This document shows positions 35,253 through 43,317 of a stretch of 64,000 nt of DNA, piece by piece (position 1 is the first letter of the stretch; each line of letters begins with the position of its first letter). The notes beneath the pieces were generated by a model that was not told the DNA's origin, did not search any database, and saw only the letters and a list, made by a program, of their open reading frames with translations. Source of the DNA: an uncultured Olsenella sp. (GTDB taxonomy: Bacteria > Actinomycetota > Coriobacteriia > Coriobacteriales > Atopobiaceae); contig UQIF01000009.1 of NCBI GenBank assembly GCA_900540955.1, positions 1 through 64,000 of the forward strand, read 5' to 3'. A program made the position numbers and the translations under genes.

Positions 35253-35910
35253 CATGAGCTCAAAGAAGAAGAACGGGCGTCGACTTCACGTTGCCTGCTA
35301 CACACCCTCGCAGCTCGCCGTTCTGGCTCAGATCGAGGCCGACGTGGCGACGCAGCTCGCCAGTAAGCCTCGCCGCCTTGCCCATTCCATGTCTGTCGCC
35401 GCGACGGCGGAGTCGATGGCCCTCATGTACGGGGCCGACCCGTTTTTGGCCCGCGTCGCCGGGCTGCTCCATGATTGGGACAAGGTTGTTCCCGACGAGG
35501 AGCTCGTCTCCCGAGCCCGCGCGCTCAAGCTCGACTTCGAGGGGGCGGATTACGAGGACGTGAAGCCTCTTCTTCACGGCTGCGTTGCCGCTTGCGAGCT
35601 GCCGGCGCTCTACCCTGATCTTCCTGACGAGGTATGGCATGCCATCAGCGTGCACACGACCGCGGGCTATCGCATGAGCCCCCTCGACAAGATTCTCTTT
35701 GTCGCGGACGGCATCGAGCCCTTAAGGCCCTCCAGCCCGGGCATTGAGGCCACGCGGGCTCTTGTCGGCCGCGCGCCTTTGGACGATGTGTTCTGGAATT
35801 CCTTTGTGGGAGGCATCATCTACGTGCTCGAAGGCTCTCGCCACCTCTACGAGGGAACCATAAGGATTTATAATGCTCTGGCTGCGGAACGCTCCGGAGG
35901 CGCCCGCTAG
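35239..35910 (+). CDS. yqeK: YqeK-family HD-domain hydrolase
   Basis: A predicted symmetrical diadenosine tetraphosphatase of the YqeK type. It has 223 residues with HD motifs RRLAHSMSVAATA (His49), GLLHDWDK (His78-Asp79), a downstream HTTAG and FVADGIEP. The family commonly lies between nadD and rsfS, as here. The start is uncertain: ATG 35239 sits right behind GGAG, while ATG 35254 (MSSKKKNG) is 15 bases from it. Neither spacing is ideal. Confidence 0.88.
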   Translation: MYSPSMSSKKKNGRRLHVACYTPSQLAVLAQIEADVATQLASKPRRLAHSMSVAATAESMALMYGADPFLARVAGLLHDWDKVVPDEELVSRARALKLDFEGADYEDVKPLLHGCVAACELPALYPDLPDEVWHAISVHTTAGYRMSPLDKILFVADGIEPLRPSSPGIEATRALVGRAPLDDVFWNSFVGGIIYVLEGSRHLYEGTIRIYNALAAERSGGAR

Positions 35911-35943
35911 ATTTTCACGAAGCTGGTTAGGAGAACCAAACAC

Positions 35944-36360
35944 ATGGCTGCAAGCTCTCTCGACATCGCCCGCGTCGCCGCCGTCGCGGCCGACGACAAG
36001 AAGGCGACCGACATCCTCGTCATCGACCTTATCGGCACGACCGACGTCTGCGATTATTTCGTTATCTGCACCGGCGCGAACAACCGCCAGGTGGACTCCA
36101 TCGTCGACGAGGTTCGCGAGAAGGTCTTCCAGAACTGCGGCGTTCGCCCCTTCTCTTGCGAAGGTCGCGAGGGCCTGAACTGGGTGCTTGTGGACTATGG
36201 CTCGGTCTGCGTCCACGTGTTCAACCCTGAGACCCGCGACTTCTACCGTCTCGAGCGCCTTTGGGGGGAAGCGCCCCGCGTGAAGCTCGACCTTGAGGGC
36301 GCGGCTGCCGTTGAGGAGACCGCTAAGCCGGCGGAGGATCCCGTCGCGGCTGACGAGTAG
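35944..36360 (+). CDS. rsfS: Ribosomal silencing factor RsfS
   Basis: It binds L14 on the 50S subunit and blocks subunit joining in starvation. It has 138 residues, with the core ILVIDLIGTTDVCDYFVICTG, VDSIVDEVREKV, EGREGLNWVLVDYGSVCVHVF and RDFYRLERLWGEA. An acidic tail of about 30 residues (AAAVEETAKPAEDPVAADE) goes beyond the family core. TTAGGAGAACC precedes the ATG. It is last in the obgE-to-rsfS run and is followed by a terminator. Confidence 0.95.
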   Translation: MAASSLDIARVAAVAADDKKATDILVIDLIGTTDVCDYFVICTGANNRQVDSIVDEVREKVFQNCGVRPFSCEGREGLNWVLVDYGSVCVHVFNPETRDFYRLERLWGEAPRVKLDLEGAAAVEETAKPAEDPVAADE

Positions 36361-36390
36361 GCTATTTGGCCTACGCTCAATTGCTTATGC

Positions 36391-36427
36391 GAGTGGGGGC
36401 GTCGTTCGCGGCGCCCCCTCGTTTTCG
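36391..36427 (+). terminator. Terminator of rsfS
   Basis: GAGTGGGGGCG and CGCCCCCTC form a stem with a 10-base loop (one bulged T), followed by GTTTTCG. Confidence 0.8.
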
Positions 36428-36443
36428 ATTTGGGCTGAACGGG

Positions 36444-37697
36444 CTACTTGCCTTGAGGCTGCGTGTCGGATACCCGGCCGTCGAAGCGCAAATCCCTGCC
36501 GTAGCGCACGGCGGACTCCCCGAAGCGGGTCTTGAGCTCGTCGCAGGCGCGGGACAGCGCGCTCGCCTCCTCGCTTCTCTTGGCCTCGGGGTCGGCAAAG
36601 AGACCGAGCTGCACCGGCTCAGTCTGGTCGAATCCGGAGATGCCAACGCCCAAAAGCCGAACGTGCATCCCAAGGCTCCAGAGCTGGGGAAGAAGGGCGA
36701 GCGCCTCTCGACCGAACACCCGCTCCTCATCTGAGGGCACAGGGAGCCTTGTCTGGGCGGACCTTCCCGTCGTCGCGTCGTATTTGACCTTGAGCGTGAC
36801 TGTGTTGCCCTTAAGGCCCTTCTTTCTAAGCCTTCCCCCCACGATCCCCGCGATGTGCATAATGGCGGCCCGAATCTCCGCCTCGTCGGTCAGGTCCTTG
36901 CCGAAGGTTCTTTCGTTCGAGACGCTCTTCGGATCTTCCGGGTCCGATCTGCGCGCCACCTGGGAGCGTTCGAGGCCGGCGGCCCTTTGCGCCATGCGGG
37001 GGCCGTGTACGCCGAACGCGCGCTCGGCGTCGGGTTCGGGGAGCCGGGAGAGCTGGCCCAGGGTCCGGATGCCCATCGACTTGAGTTTGGCTTGTGTCGC
37101 CGCGCCGACGCCGCTCATGGAACCCACGGGCAACGGCGCGAGGAAGGCCCTCTCGGTGCCGGGAAACACGACGGTGAGGCCGCGGGGCTTCTCCCGCTCG
37201 GACGCGATTTTGGCCACGGTCTTGTTCACGCCGATGCCGATCGAGCAGGTTATGCCGAGCTCGGCAACGCGTGCCTGGACGCGGCGGCAGATGTCGACCG
37301 GGCTTTCGCGAGACCAGCGGCCGGGTGTGACATCGAAGAAAGCCTCGTCAATCGAGACCTGCTCGACGAAAGGCGTCTCGTCACAGAGGAAGGACATCAC
37401 CTGATCGCTAACCTCGCGGTAGCGGGCGAAGTTTCCGTTGGTCCAGATTGCCTCGGGGCACAGGCGCTCGGCCTGATACGCGGGCATCGCGGAGTGCACG
37501 CCGTATCTGCGCGCCTCGTAGGACGCCGTCGAGACGACGCCGCGTTTCTTTGATGATCCGCCCACGATCACGGGCTTCCCGCGCCACTGGGGATGGTCGA
37601 GTTGCTCCACCGAAGCAAAGAAGGCATCGAGGTCCAGAAGCCCCACGGCCGGTCCTGTCCACGTATCGAAGCGCTCTATGTCCGCCTTTTGTTGCAT
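36444..37697 (-). CDS. dinB: DNA polymerase IV (Y family)
   Basis: An error-prone translesion polymerase. It has 417 residues. The palm motifs are GLLDLDAFFASVEQ and VSIDEAFFDV, then CSIGIGVNKTVAKIASEREKP, the helix-hairpin-helix SGVGAATQAKLKSMGI, and a little-finger domain. QLGLF near residue 378 is a typical beta-clamp-binding motif. The ATG at 37697 has no Shine-Dalgarno sequence but a TATAAT six bases upstream, consistent with a leaderless transcript. It is convergent with rsfS. Confidence 0.95.
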   Translation of the reverse strand: MQQKADIERFDTWTGPAVGLLDLDAFFASVEQLDHPQWRGKPVIVGGSSKKRGVVSTASYEARRYGVHSAMPAYQAERLCPEAIWTNGNFARYREVSDQVMSFLCDETPFVEQVSIDEAFFDVTPGRWSRESPVDICRRVQARVAELGITCSIGIGVNKTVAKIASEREKPRGLTVVFPGTERAFLAPLPVGSMSGVGAATQAKLKSMGIRTLGQLSRLPEPDAERAFGVHGPRMAQRAAGLERSQVARRSDPEDPKSVSNERTFGKDLTDEAEIRAAIMHIAGIVGGRLRKKGLKGNTVTLKVKYDATTGRSAQTRLPVPSDEERVFGREALALLPQLWSLGMHVRLLGVGISGFDQTEPVQLGLFADPEAKRSEEASALSRACDELKTRFGESAVRYGRDLRFDGRVSDTQPQGK

Positions 37698-37703
37698 GGC
37701 GGC

Positions 37704-37709
37704 ATTATA
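37704..37709 (-). promoter_or_regulatory. Consensus -10 immediately upstream of dinB
   Basis: A perfect TATAAT on the minus strand ends 6 bases before the dinB ATG, so transcription should begin at or next to the A of the ATG. TTAAAC at 18-base spacing is the best -35. Confidence 0.6.
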
Positions 37710-37729
37710 CCCGCGCGTGGCCGCATGGT

Positions 37730-38971
37730 TTAAGCCCGAAGGAGGATATGGAAGGTCGTGCCGTCGGCCGCGGTGCTCTCGGCCCAGATTCTGCCCCCGC
37801 TCGCCTCGACGATGCTCTTTGCGATTGCCAACCCAAGTCCGAAGCCGCCCGTCTCTTCTCGGCTGCGGGCCTTATCGGTGCGGTAGAAGCGGTCAAAGAT
37901 ATGGCTCAGGTCCTCAGGGTCGATGGCTGCGCCGGCGTTGTTCACGCTCAGGTGCGCGCGCTTGCCCTCGCGCGCAAGCGACACGTTTACGATGGATTCT
38001 TTGGCCGCGTACTTCGTCGCGTTGTCGAGCAACGTGTGAACCACTCGGGAGAGCTGCCCCTTGTCGCCCTTGACCATGATTTTCTCGGCTGACTTGGTTT
38101 CTATCCGGCATCCGCGCTCGAACGCCACGGCGTCGAACTCCAGCGCCGATTCCTCGACCACCGCGGTAAGGTCGACATCGACCACGGTCCCCGCCGCGGC
38201 CACGGTCCCCGCCTTTGCCTCGTCGGCGCGCGCAAGGGTGAGTAGGTCTTCCACGAGCCCCTTCATGTGGTCGGCCTCCTCCGCGGTGCTGTCCACCCAT
38301 CGCTTGTCGTCGGCGGCGATTCCGTCTGAGCGCTGGAGGATCTGCATGTTTGCGATGATCACGGCGAGCGGGGTCTTGAGCTCGTGGGACGCGTCGGATA
38401 TGAATCGGCGCTGCGCGTCCCAGGCCTTTTCGACCGGGCGCACGGCCCGTGTCGCGAACCAGTGGCAGACGCAGTAAAGGAGCCCCAGGGAAAATATGAA
38501 GATGCTCAGGCTCGAAGCCGCCTGTTTCTCCAGCGCCTGGTCGCGCGAGTAGGTGTCGCACAGCGCAATCCTCAGGCCGTAGGTCGTCGTCTTTGTCGCC
38601 CAGGCAAGGTGGCGCCCCATGTCGTAACCGTGCGTGCTGCTGGACGACATCGCCTGCTGGACAACCTCCTTCAGGACTTCCTCGTCTATGCCCACGGGCG
38701 ACGCGGAGCGGCTGAGCATGACGCCTCCGCCCGAGACATCCACCGTGATCGTGAGCATGCTGTCTGCGCCGACGGTTCCCTCGCGGTCCTTTGAGCCCAT
38801 CGTCGGCGTGACCGCCATGCCGCTCTCGAGGCTGCGGTCAAGAAGCGACGTCGTTATGGAAGTCTGCGTGCCGAAGTTCGTCATGAACGACATGACGAGG
38901 GCGAGCAGGAGAATCGCGCTCGAAAGGCCGAGCGAGATGATGGTGAACTTTCGCTTGAGCTTGTCGAGCAT
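37730..38971 (-). CDS. Sensor histidine kinase
   Basis: A 413-residue two-component kinase. A membrane helix at about 11-31, an extracytoplasmic domain of about 120 residues with no recognised fold, and a second helix at about 153-173 are followed by HisKA (FISDASHELKTPLAV, phospho-His196) and HATPase_c (N box LLDNATKYAA, G boxes DRFYRTDKARSREETGG and GFGLGLAIAKSIVEASGG). No HAMP domain is obvious between helix and HisKA. The signal is unknown. It lies 24 bp downstream of its response regulator on the same strand. Confidence 0.93.
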   Translation of the reverse strand: MLDKLKRKFTIISLGLSSAILLLALVMSFMTNFGTQTSITTSLLDRSLESGMAVTPTMGSKDREGTVGADSMLTITVDVSGGGVMLSRSASPVGIDEEVLKEVVQQAMSSSSTHGYDMGRHLAWATKTTTYGLRIALCDTYSRDQALEKQAASSLSIFIFSLGLLYCVCHWFATRAVRPVEKAWDAQRRFISDASHELKTPLAVIIANMQILQRSDGIAADDKRWVDSTAEEADHMKGLVEDLLTLARADEAKAGTVAAAGTVVDVDLTAVVEESALEFDAVAFERGCRIETKSAEKIMVKGDKGQLSRVVHTLLDNATKYAAKESIVNVSLAREGKRAHLSVNNAGAAIDPEDLSHIFDRFYRTDKARSREETGGFGLGLAIAKSIVEASGGRIWAESTAADGTTFHILLRA

Positions 38972-38995
38972 AGGACTTCTCCTCGCTCGCGGGGA

Positions 38996-39667
38996 CTAGA
39001 GCACTTCCAGCCGGTATCCGAGCATGCGAAGCGTGGTGACCTGCACCTTCGAGCCGATGTGGGTAAGCTTCTTGCGGATAAAGGAGACGTAGGCCTCCAC
39101 CGAGTTCTCCGAAGCCTCGCCGTCGGTTCCCCAGACGCGGGTTAGGAGGTCCTGCTTGGACACGACGCGCGACGAAGACCCCATGAGGATGCTCAGAACC
39201 TCGAACTCCTTGCCCGAGAGGTGCACGGACTTCTCGCCGCACGAAAGGTCGTGGGTGTTGAGGTCGAGCCTGATGTCGGCGAACTTGATCTCGTCGATAA
39301 GGACGTCGCCGCGCCTGCGCGTGAGCGCGCGCAGGCGAGCGAGGAGCTCGGGCGCCTCGAACGGCTTCGTCATGTAGTCGTCGGCGCCGGAGTCGAGGCC
39401 GCGCACCTTGTCTTCTGTGGAGGTGCGCGCGGTGAGCATTAGGACGGGCGTGGATACGCCGGCGTGGCGCATCTTGTTCACGACGTCGTACCCGCTCATT
39501 CCAGGAAGCATGACGTCCAAGACAATGGCGTCGTAAAGCCCGCTTTTCGCGCAGGTGAGACCGGCTTTGCCATCGTAGGTCGCCTCGGCGTTGTATCCCT
39601 CGTCCTCAAGTATCTTCACGATGGCGTCGGCGAGGTTCCTCTCGTCTTCCACAACGAGCACGTTCAT
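38996..39667 (-). CDS. OmpR-family response regulator
   Basis: A 223-residue DNA-binding regulator paired with the downstream kinase. The receiver domain has acidic residues VEDER, phospho-Asp51 in VLDVMLPGMSGYDVV, and the conserved Thr/Lys region LMLTARTS, MTKPFEAPELLARL. The winged-helix domain (about 128-223) has LSGKEFEVLSILM and DLLTRVWGTDGEASENSVEAYVSFIRKKL (split). The ATG follows AAGGAGCGGAT. The regulon is unknown. Confidence 0.95.
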   Translation of the reverse strand: MNVLVVEDERNLADAIVKILEDEGYNAEATYDGKAGLTCAKSGLYDAIVLDVMLPGMSGYDVVNKMRHAGVSTPVLMLTARTSTEDKVRGLDSGADDYMTKPFEAPELLARLRALTRRRGDVLIDEIKFADIRLDLNTHDLSCGEKSVHLSGKEFEVLSILMGSSSRVVSKQDLLTRVWGTDGEASENSVEAYVSFIRKKLTHIGSKVQVTTLRMLGYRLEVL

Positions 39668-39791
39668 ATCCGCTCCTTATCTTTCAGGCACCTGAGCTTT
39701 TCTGGGGGCTATGCTACCCGGCACCGCTTAAAAAGCCCTGAAGCGGGTGTGTCGCGCCCCACATTCATGGATGGTTCACAAAAACTGCACC

Positions 39792-39819
39792 TTGCGCACC
39801 AAAACAGATGTCGTAAGAT
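39792..39819 (+). promoter_or_regulatory. Putative rpsP operon promoter
   Basis: TTGCGC (39792-39797) and TAAGAT (39814-39819) with a 16-base spacer lie 78 bases upstream of the rpsP start. Confidence 0.5.
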
Positions 39820-39896
39820 GAATAACTGTTTGTGGGCCTGCGGCGCGGCCCGACCTTATCTACTTCGCGCGCCGCTTGTTATGAAGGAGTTTTACC

Positions 39897-40238
39897 TTGG
39901 CAGTCAAGATTCGCCTGGCCCGTCACGGTGCCAAGAAGCGCCCGTACTACCGCGTCGTCGTCGCCGATAGCCGTATGCCCCGCGATGGCCGTTACATCGA
40001 GCAGGTCGGCCGCTACAACCCGCTGACCAACCCCAAGACCATCGAGATCAACCTCGAGAAGGTCGACGAGTGGACCGCCAAGGGCGCTCAGCTCTCCAAC
40101 GCCGTCGAGCACCTCGTCGCTATCGTTCGCGAGGGCGAGCCCGTCAAGCAGGAGAAGAACAAGATCTCCAAGAAGGCCGCCGCTAAGGCCGCTGCCGCCG
40201 CTGAGGCTGCCGCTGAGGCCGCTGCCGACGCCGAGTAG
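39897..40238 (+). CDS. rpsP: 30S ribosomal protein S16
   Basis: A 113-residue protein: MAVKIRLARHGAKKRPYYRV, SRMPRDGRYIEQVGRYNPL and INLEKVDEWTAKGAQLS are typical. The start is TTG preceded by GAAGGAG. The C-terminus is a Lys/Ala/Glu-rich tail of about 25 residues (SKKAAAKAAAAAEAAAEAA), longer than in most S16 proteins. It heads rpsP-khpA-rimM-trmD-lepB. Confidence 0.97.
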   Translation: MAVKIRLARHGAKKRPYYRVVVADSRMPRDGRYIEQVGRYNPLTNPKTIEINLEKVDEWTAKGAQLSNAVEHLVAIVREGEPVKQEKNKISKKAAAKAAAAAEAAAEAAADAE

Positions 40239-40243
40239 TCTCC

Positions 40244-40537
40244 ATGGAGACCACCGAAAGCGTTGAGCTCTCGGGCACGGACTCCGAGGAGATGCCCTCC
40301 GATAAGGTTGCCGATCTGGTCGAGTTCATCGTCTGCGGTCTCGTGGACGATGAGGACTCCGTGTCCCTCGACGTTACGGACTCTGAGAGCGGTGCGCTCA
40401 TTGAGGTGAGCTGCTCCGAGGAGGACGCAGGTCGCGTGATCGGCCGGAAGGGCCGCACCATCAAGGCTATTCGCACCCTTGCGCGCGCCCTCGGGCAGCG
40501 CGTGGGCACCGAGGTCGAGGTAGAGGTCCTAGGGTAG
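40244..40537 (+). CDS. khpA: KH-domain RNA-binding protein KhpA
   Basis: A 97-residue protein, with an acidic N-terminal extension of about 20 residues before the KH domain. The RNA-binding loop is GRVIGRKGRTIKAIRTLA. Homologues act with KhpB/Jag as small-RNA and mRNA binders linked to cell elongation. The place between rpsP and rimM is conserved. The ATG is 6 bp after the rpsP stop. Confidence 0.92.
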   Translation: METTESVELSGTDSEEMPSDKVADLVEFIVCGLVDDEDSVSLDVTDSESGALIEVSCSEEDAGRVIGRKGRTIKAIRTLARALGQRVGTEVEVEVLG

Positions 40538-40541
40538 GTTC

Positions 40542-41069
40542 ATGCGAGAGCGTTATAGATGCATAGCCCGTGTGGTCAAGCCGCACGGAAAGCGTGGGGA
40601 GGTCGTGACGGTTCCCGTTCACGGCCTTCCCGCCGTATTGAGAGAGGGGCTGGACGTCTGTCTCGTCCCGCCCCTGCTCAAGGTTGATCGCTGGCACACG
40701 GTCGAGTCGTGCTCCGGCGATGATCGCGGGGGCTGCCTTGTGGCCCTGTCCGGCGTGGGCACCATCGACGCGGCCTCGGAGCTTCGCGGCCGCTATCTTC
40801 TTGCTCGCGAGGCCGACCTTCCCGCCGACTTTGAGCTCCACGATGCCGACCGGCTCTGCGGGCGCGAGGTCGCCGACGCCGCCGCGGGCCCCCTTGGCCG
40901 CATCGCCGAGGTTATGCGCGGCCCCGCCAACGACGTGTGGGTCATCCGCGATGGAGACCGCGAGCTTCTGCTGCCCGTGATCGACTCCGTCGTCCGTGAG
41001 GTCTCCCCGGTGGGGCCCATCGCAGTCGACGCCTCCGGCTTCCTCGGCGATTGGGGTGAGGGCTCTTGA
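40542..41069 (+). CDS. rimM: Ribosome maturation factor RimM
   Basis: A 16S processing factor that binds S19. It has 175 residues, with an N-terminal barrel (CIARVVKPHGKRGEVVTVPV, LRGRYLLAREADLP) and a C-terminal PRC-barrel (GREVADAAAGPLGRIAEVM, DRELLLPVIDSVVREV). It is 4 bp after khpA. Its stop overlaps the trmD TTG start. Confidence 0.94.
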   Translation: MRERYRCIARVVKPHGKRGEVVTVPVHGLPAVLREGLDVCLVPPLLKVDRWHTVESCSGDDRGGCLVALSGVGTIDAASELRGRYLLAREADLPADFELHDADRLCGREVADAAAGPLGRIAEVMRGPANDVWVIRDGDRELLLPVIDSVVREVSPVGPIAVDASGFLGDWGEGS

Positions 41070-41818
41070 TATTCGAGACCATCTCCGTTTTCCCCGGCGT
41101 TTTCGACGCCTATCTCTCCGCCTCGATCATGGGCCGCGCCGCGAGCGCCGGGATCGCCGAGTTCGAGCATCACGATCTGCGCGACTGGACGCACGACCGC
41201 CATCGGACGGTTGACGACGCCCCATTCGGCGGCGGCCAGGGCATGTTGATGAAGCCCGCCCCCATCTTCGAGGCCGTCGAGGCGGTCCGCGCCGCTCGTC
41301 CGGAGCCCGCCCATGTCGTGTTCTTCTCTCCGGTGGGGGAGCCTTACACGCAGCGCTGCGCAGAGAGGCTCTCCTTGAGGGAGCGCGTCATTTTCGTCTG
41401 CGGCCGTTACGAAGGCATGGACGAGAGGTGCTATACCCTCGCCGATGACGTGTTCTCGCTGGGAGACTACGTCCTTACGGGCGGCGAGCTGCCGGCTATG
41501 GTCGTCATCGACTCGGTGGTGCGTCTGCTCCCCGGCGCTTTGGGCGACGACATGAGCGCCGTCGACGAGTCCTTCTCGCCAACCGGCCTGCTTGAGTACG
41601 CGCAGTATACCCGCCCTGCGAGCTACGCCGGCATGGACGTGCCCGAGGTCCTTCTTTCCGGGGACCATGCCAAGGTCGATGCCTGGAGGCGCGCAAACGC
41701 CGTTGAGCGAACCGCCCTTTGGAGACCGGACATGCTCGAGACTGCTGCGCTCACCGACGATGAGCGGGCGCACGCGGCCTGCGTGGTCCGCAAGAGGGAG
41801 GTGCGGGCCGATGGCTGA
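41066..41818 (+). CDS. trmD: tRNA (guanine-N1)-methyltransferase TrmD
   Basis: It methylates G37 of tRNAs with the SAM-binding trefoil-knot fold. It has 250 residues, with GGGQGMLMKPAPI, VFVCGRYEGMDER, SLGDYVLTGGELPA and GLLEYAQYTRP. The start is TTG, overlapping rimM by 4 bp. The C-terminus overlaps lepB by 8 bp. Confidence 0.96.
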   Translation: MIFETISVFPGVFDAYLSASIMGRAASAGIAEFEHHDLRDWTHDRHRTVDDAPFGGGQGMLMKPAPIFEAVEAVRAARPEPAHVVFFSPVGEPYTQRCAERLSLRERVIFVCGRYEGMDERCYTLADDVFSLGDYVLTGGELPAMVVIDSVVRLLPGALGDDMSAVDESFSPTGLLEYAQYTRPASYAGMDVPEVLLSGDHAKVDAWRRANAVERTALWRPDMLETAALTDDERAHAACVVRKREVRADG

Positions 41819-42371
41819 TGAAGACAAGGCCCAAAGCCCGGCGCGCTCGCTTTTCGACGTGGTCGCCACTGTGGTCGTCGCCGTTCTGGCGGCGTTTCTG
41901 CTGCGAACGTTCGTCATCGGGGTCTACGTCGTGCCGACCGGCTCCATGCTCGATACGATCCAGGAGGGCGACATGCTCATCGGCGAGAAGGTCACCCTCA
42001 GGTGGGAGGCGCCGTCCGTGGGCGACGTCGTGACCTTCGACAGCCCCCTTGAGCCCGGCACCGTCTTGATCAAGCGCGTCGTCGCCCGCGAGGGACAGGT
42101 CATCGACCTGCGCGGCGGGGTGCTCTATGTCGACGGCGTGGCCCAGGACGAGCCCTACACCGAGGGCAAGCCCACGGAGTCGCTCTCAAGCCTTCAGGGA
42201 TCCGCCCAGATCCAGTACCCCTACACCGTTCCCGACGGCTGCGTGTTCTGCATGGGGGACAATCGCACCAACTCACTTGATTCGCGTTATTTCGGCCCTG
42301 TCTCGGTGGATGCCGTATCATCGAAGGGTCTGTTCATCTACTGGCCGCTCACCGACGTCGGAGCGCTCTAG
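41811..42371 (+). CDS. lepB: Signal peptidase I
   Basis: A membrane serine protease that removes signal peptides. It has 186 residues with a single N-terminal helix (about 13-33). The catalytic Ser45 is in VPTGSMLDTI, the general base Lys88 in VLIKRVVAREGQ, and GDNRTNSLDSRYFG near the end. The ATG follows GGGAGGTG. It ends the rpsP operon. In many relatives lepB is beside rplS and rnhB. Here it precedes glyQ. Confidence 0.95.
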   Translation: MADEDKAQSPARSLFDVVATVVVAVLAAFLLRTFVIGVYVVPTGSMLDTIQEGDMLIGEKVTLRWEAPSVGDVVTFDSPLEPGTVLIKRVVAREGQVIDLRGGVLYVDGVAQDEPYTEGKPTESLSSLQGSAQIQYPYTVPDGCVFCMGDNRTNSLDSRYFGPVSVDAVSSKGLFIYWPLTDVGAL

Positions 42372-42405
42372 CGCCGGGGGCACGGCAAGAAGAAGGAAGC
42401 ATCTC

Positions 42406-43317
42406 ATGAACAAGTCCGCGCTTACGTTCCAGGATATGATCCTCGAGCTCGAGCGGTACTGGGCCGGTCACGGCTGCACCGTGATGCAGCCCTACGACTC
42501 CGAGGTCGGGGCCGGTACCTTCCACACCGCAACTACGCTGCGCAGCCTCGGCCCCAACGCCTGGCGTACCTGCTACCCGCAGCCTTGCCGCCGCCCCGCG
42601 GACGGCCGCTACGGCGAGAACCCCAACCGCATGCAGCACTACTACCAGTTCCAGGTCATCCTGAAGCCTTGCCCGGTCGACTCCCAGGACCTCTACCTCG
42701 GCTCGCTCAAGGCCATCGGGCTCGACCCCGCCGAGCACGACGTCCGCTTTGTCGAGGACGACTGGGAGAGCCCGACGCTCGGCGCCTGGGGCCTCGGCTG
42801 GGAGGTCTGGATGGACGGCATGGAGGTCACACAGTACACGTACTTCCAGCAGGTCGGCGGGATCGAGGTCGACCCCGTTCCCGTGGAGATCACCTACGGC
42901 CTCGAGCGCATCGCCATGTACGCGCAGGGCGTCGACTCCGTCTACGACCTCATTTGGTCTTATCTGCCCGACGGCACGCCCATGACCTACGGCGACGTCT
43001 TCCACGAGAACGAGGTTGAGTTCTCGACCTACAACTTCGAGGTCGCCGATGTCGAGATGATGCGCCGCAAGTTCGATGAGTATGAGGCCGAGTGCCACTC
43101 CTGCCTCGACCGCAAGCTGCCGCTTCCTGCCTATGACTGCGTCATGAAGTGCAGCCACGCGTTCAACATCCTCGACGCCCGCGGGGCCATCTCGGCTACC
43201 GAGCGCGCCAACTATATCCTGCGCGTTCGCGCAGTCGCCAAGGCCTGCTGCGAGAGCTATCTCGCCGAGGTCGCCGGCAAGAAGGACACGTATTCCACGA
43301 AGGGCGAGGTGGCCTAA
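42406..43317 (+). CDS. glyQ: Glycyl-tRNA synthetase alpha subunit
   Basis: The catalytic subunit of the bacterial alpha2-beta2 GlyRS. It has 303 residues, with LTFQDMILELERYWAGHGC, QPYDSEVGAGTFHTATTLRS, YGENPNRMQHYYQFQVILKP and TQYTYFQQVGGIEVDPV. The ATG follows AGAAGGAAG. glyS starts at the base after its stop codon. A large opposite-strand open frame here is a shadow. Confidence 0.97.
   Translation: MNKSALTFQDMILELERYWAGHGCTVMQPYDSEVGAGTFHTATTLRSLGPNAWRTCYPQPCRRPADGRYGENPNRMQHYYQFQVILKPCPVDSQDLYLGSLKAIGLDPAEHDVRFVEDDWESPTLGAWGLGWEVWMDGMEVTQYTYFQQVGGIEVDPVPVEITYGLERIAMYAQGVDSVYDLIWSYLPDGTPMTYGDVFHENEVEFSTYNFEVADVEMMRRKFDEYEAECHSCLDRKLPLPAYDCVMKCSHAFNILDARGAISATERANYILRVRAVAKACCESYLAEVAGKKDTYSTKGEVA

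Noticed and set aside
39668..39896. Small gene in the spacer before rpsP
   Set aside because: Only a promoter and the rpsP ribosome binding site are convincing; short frames there lack start signals.
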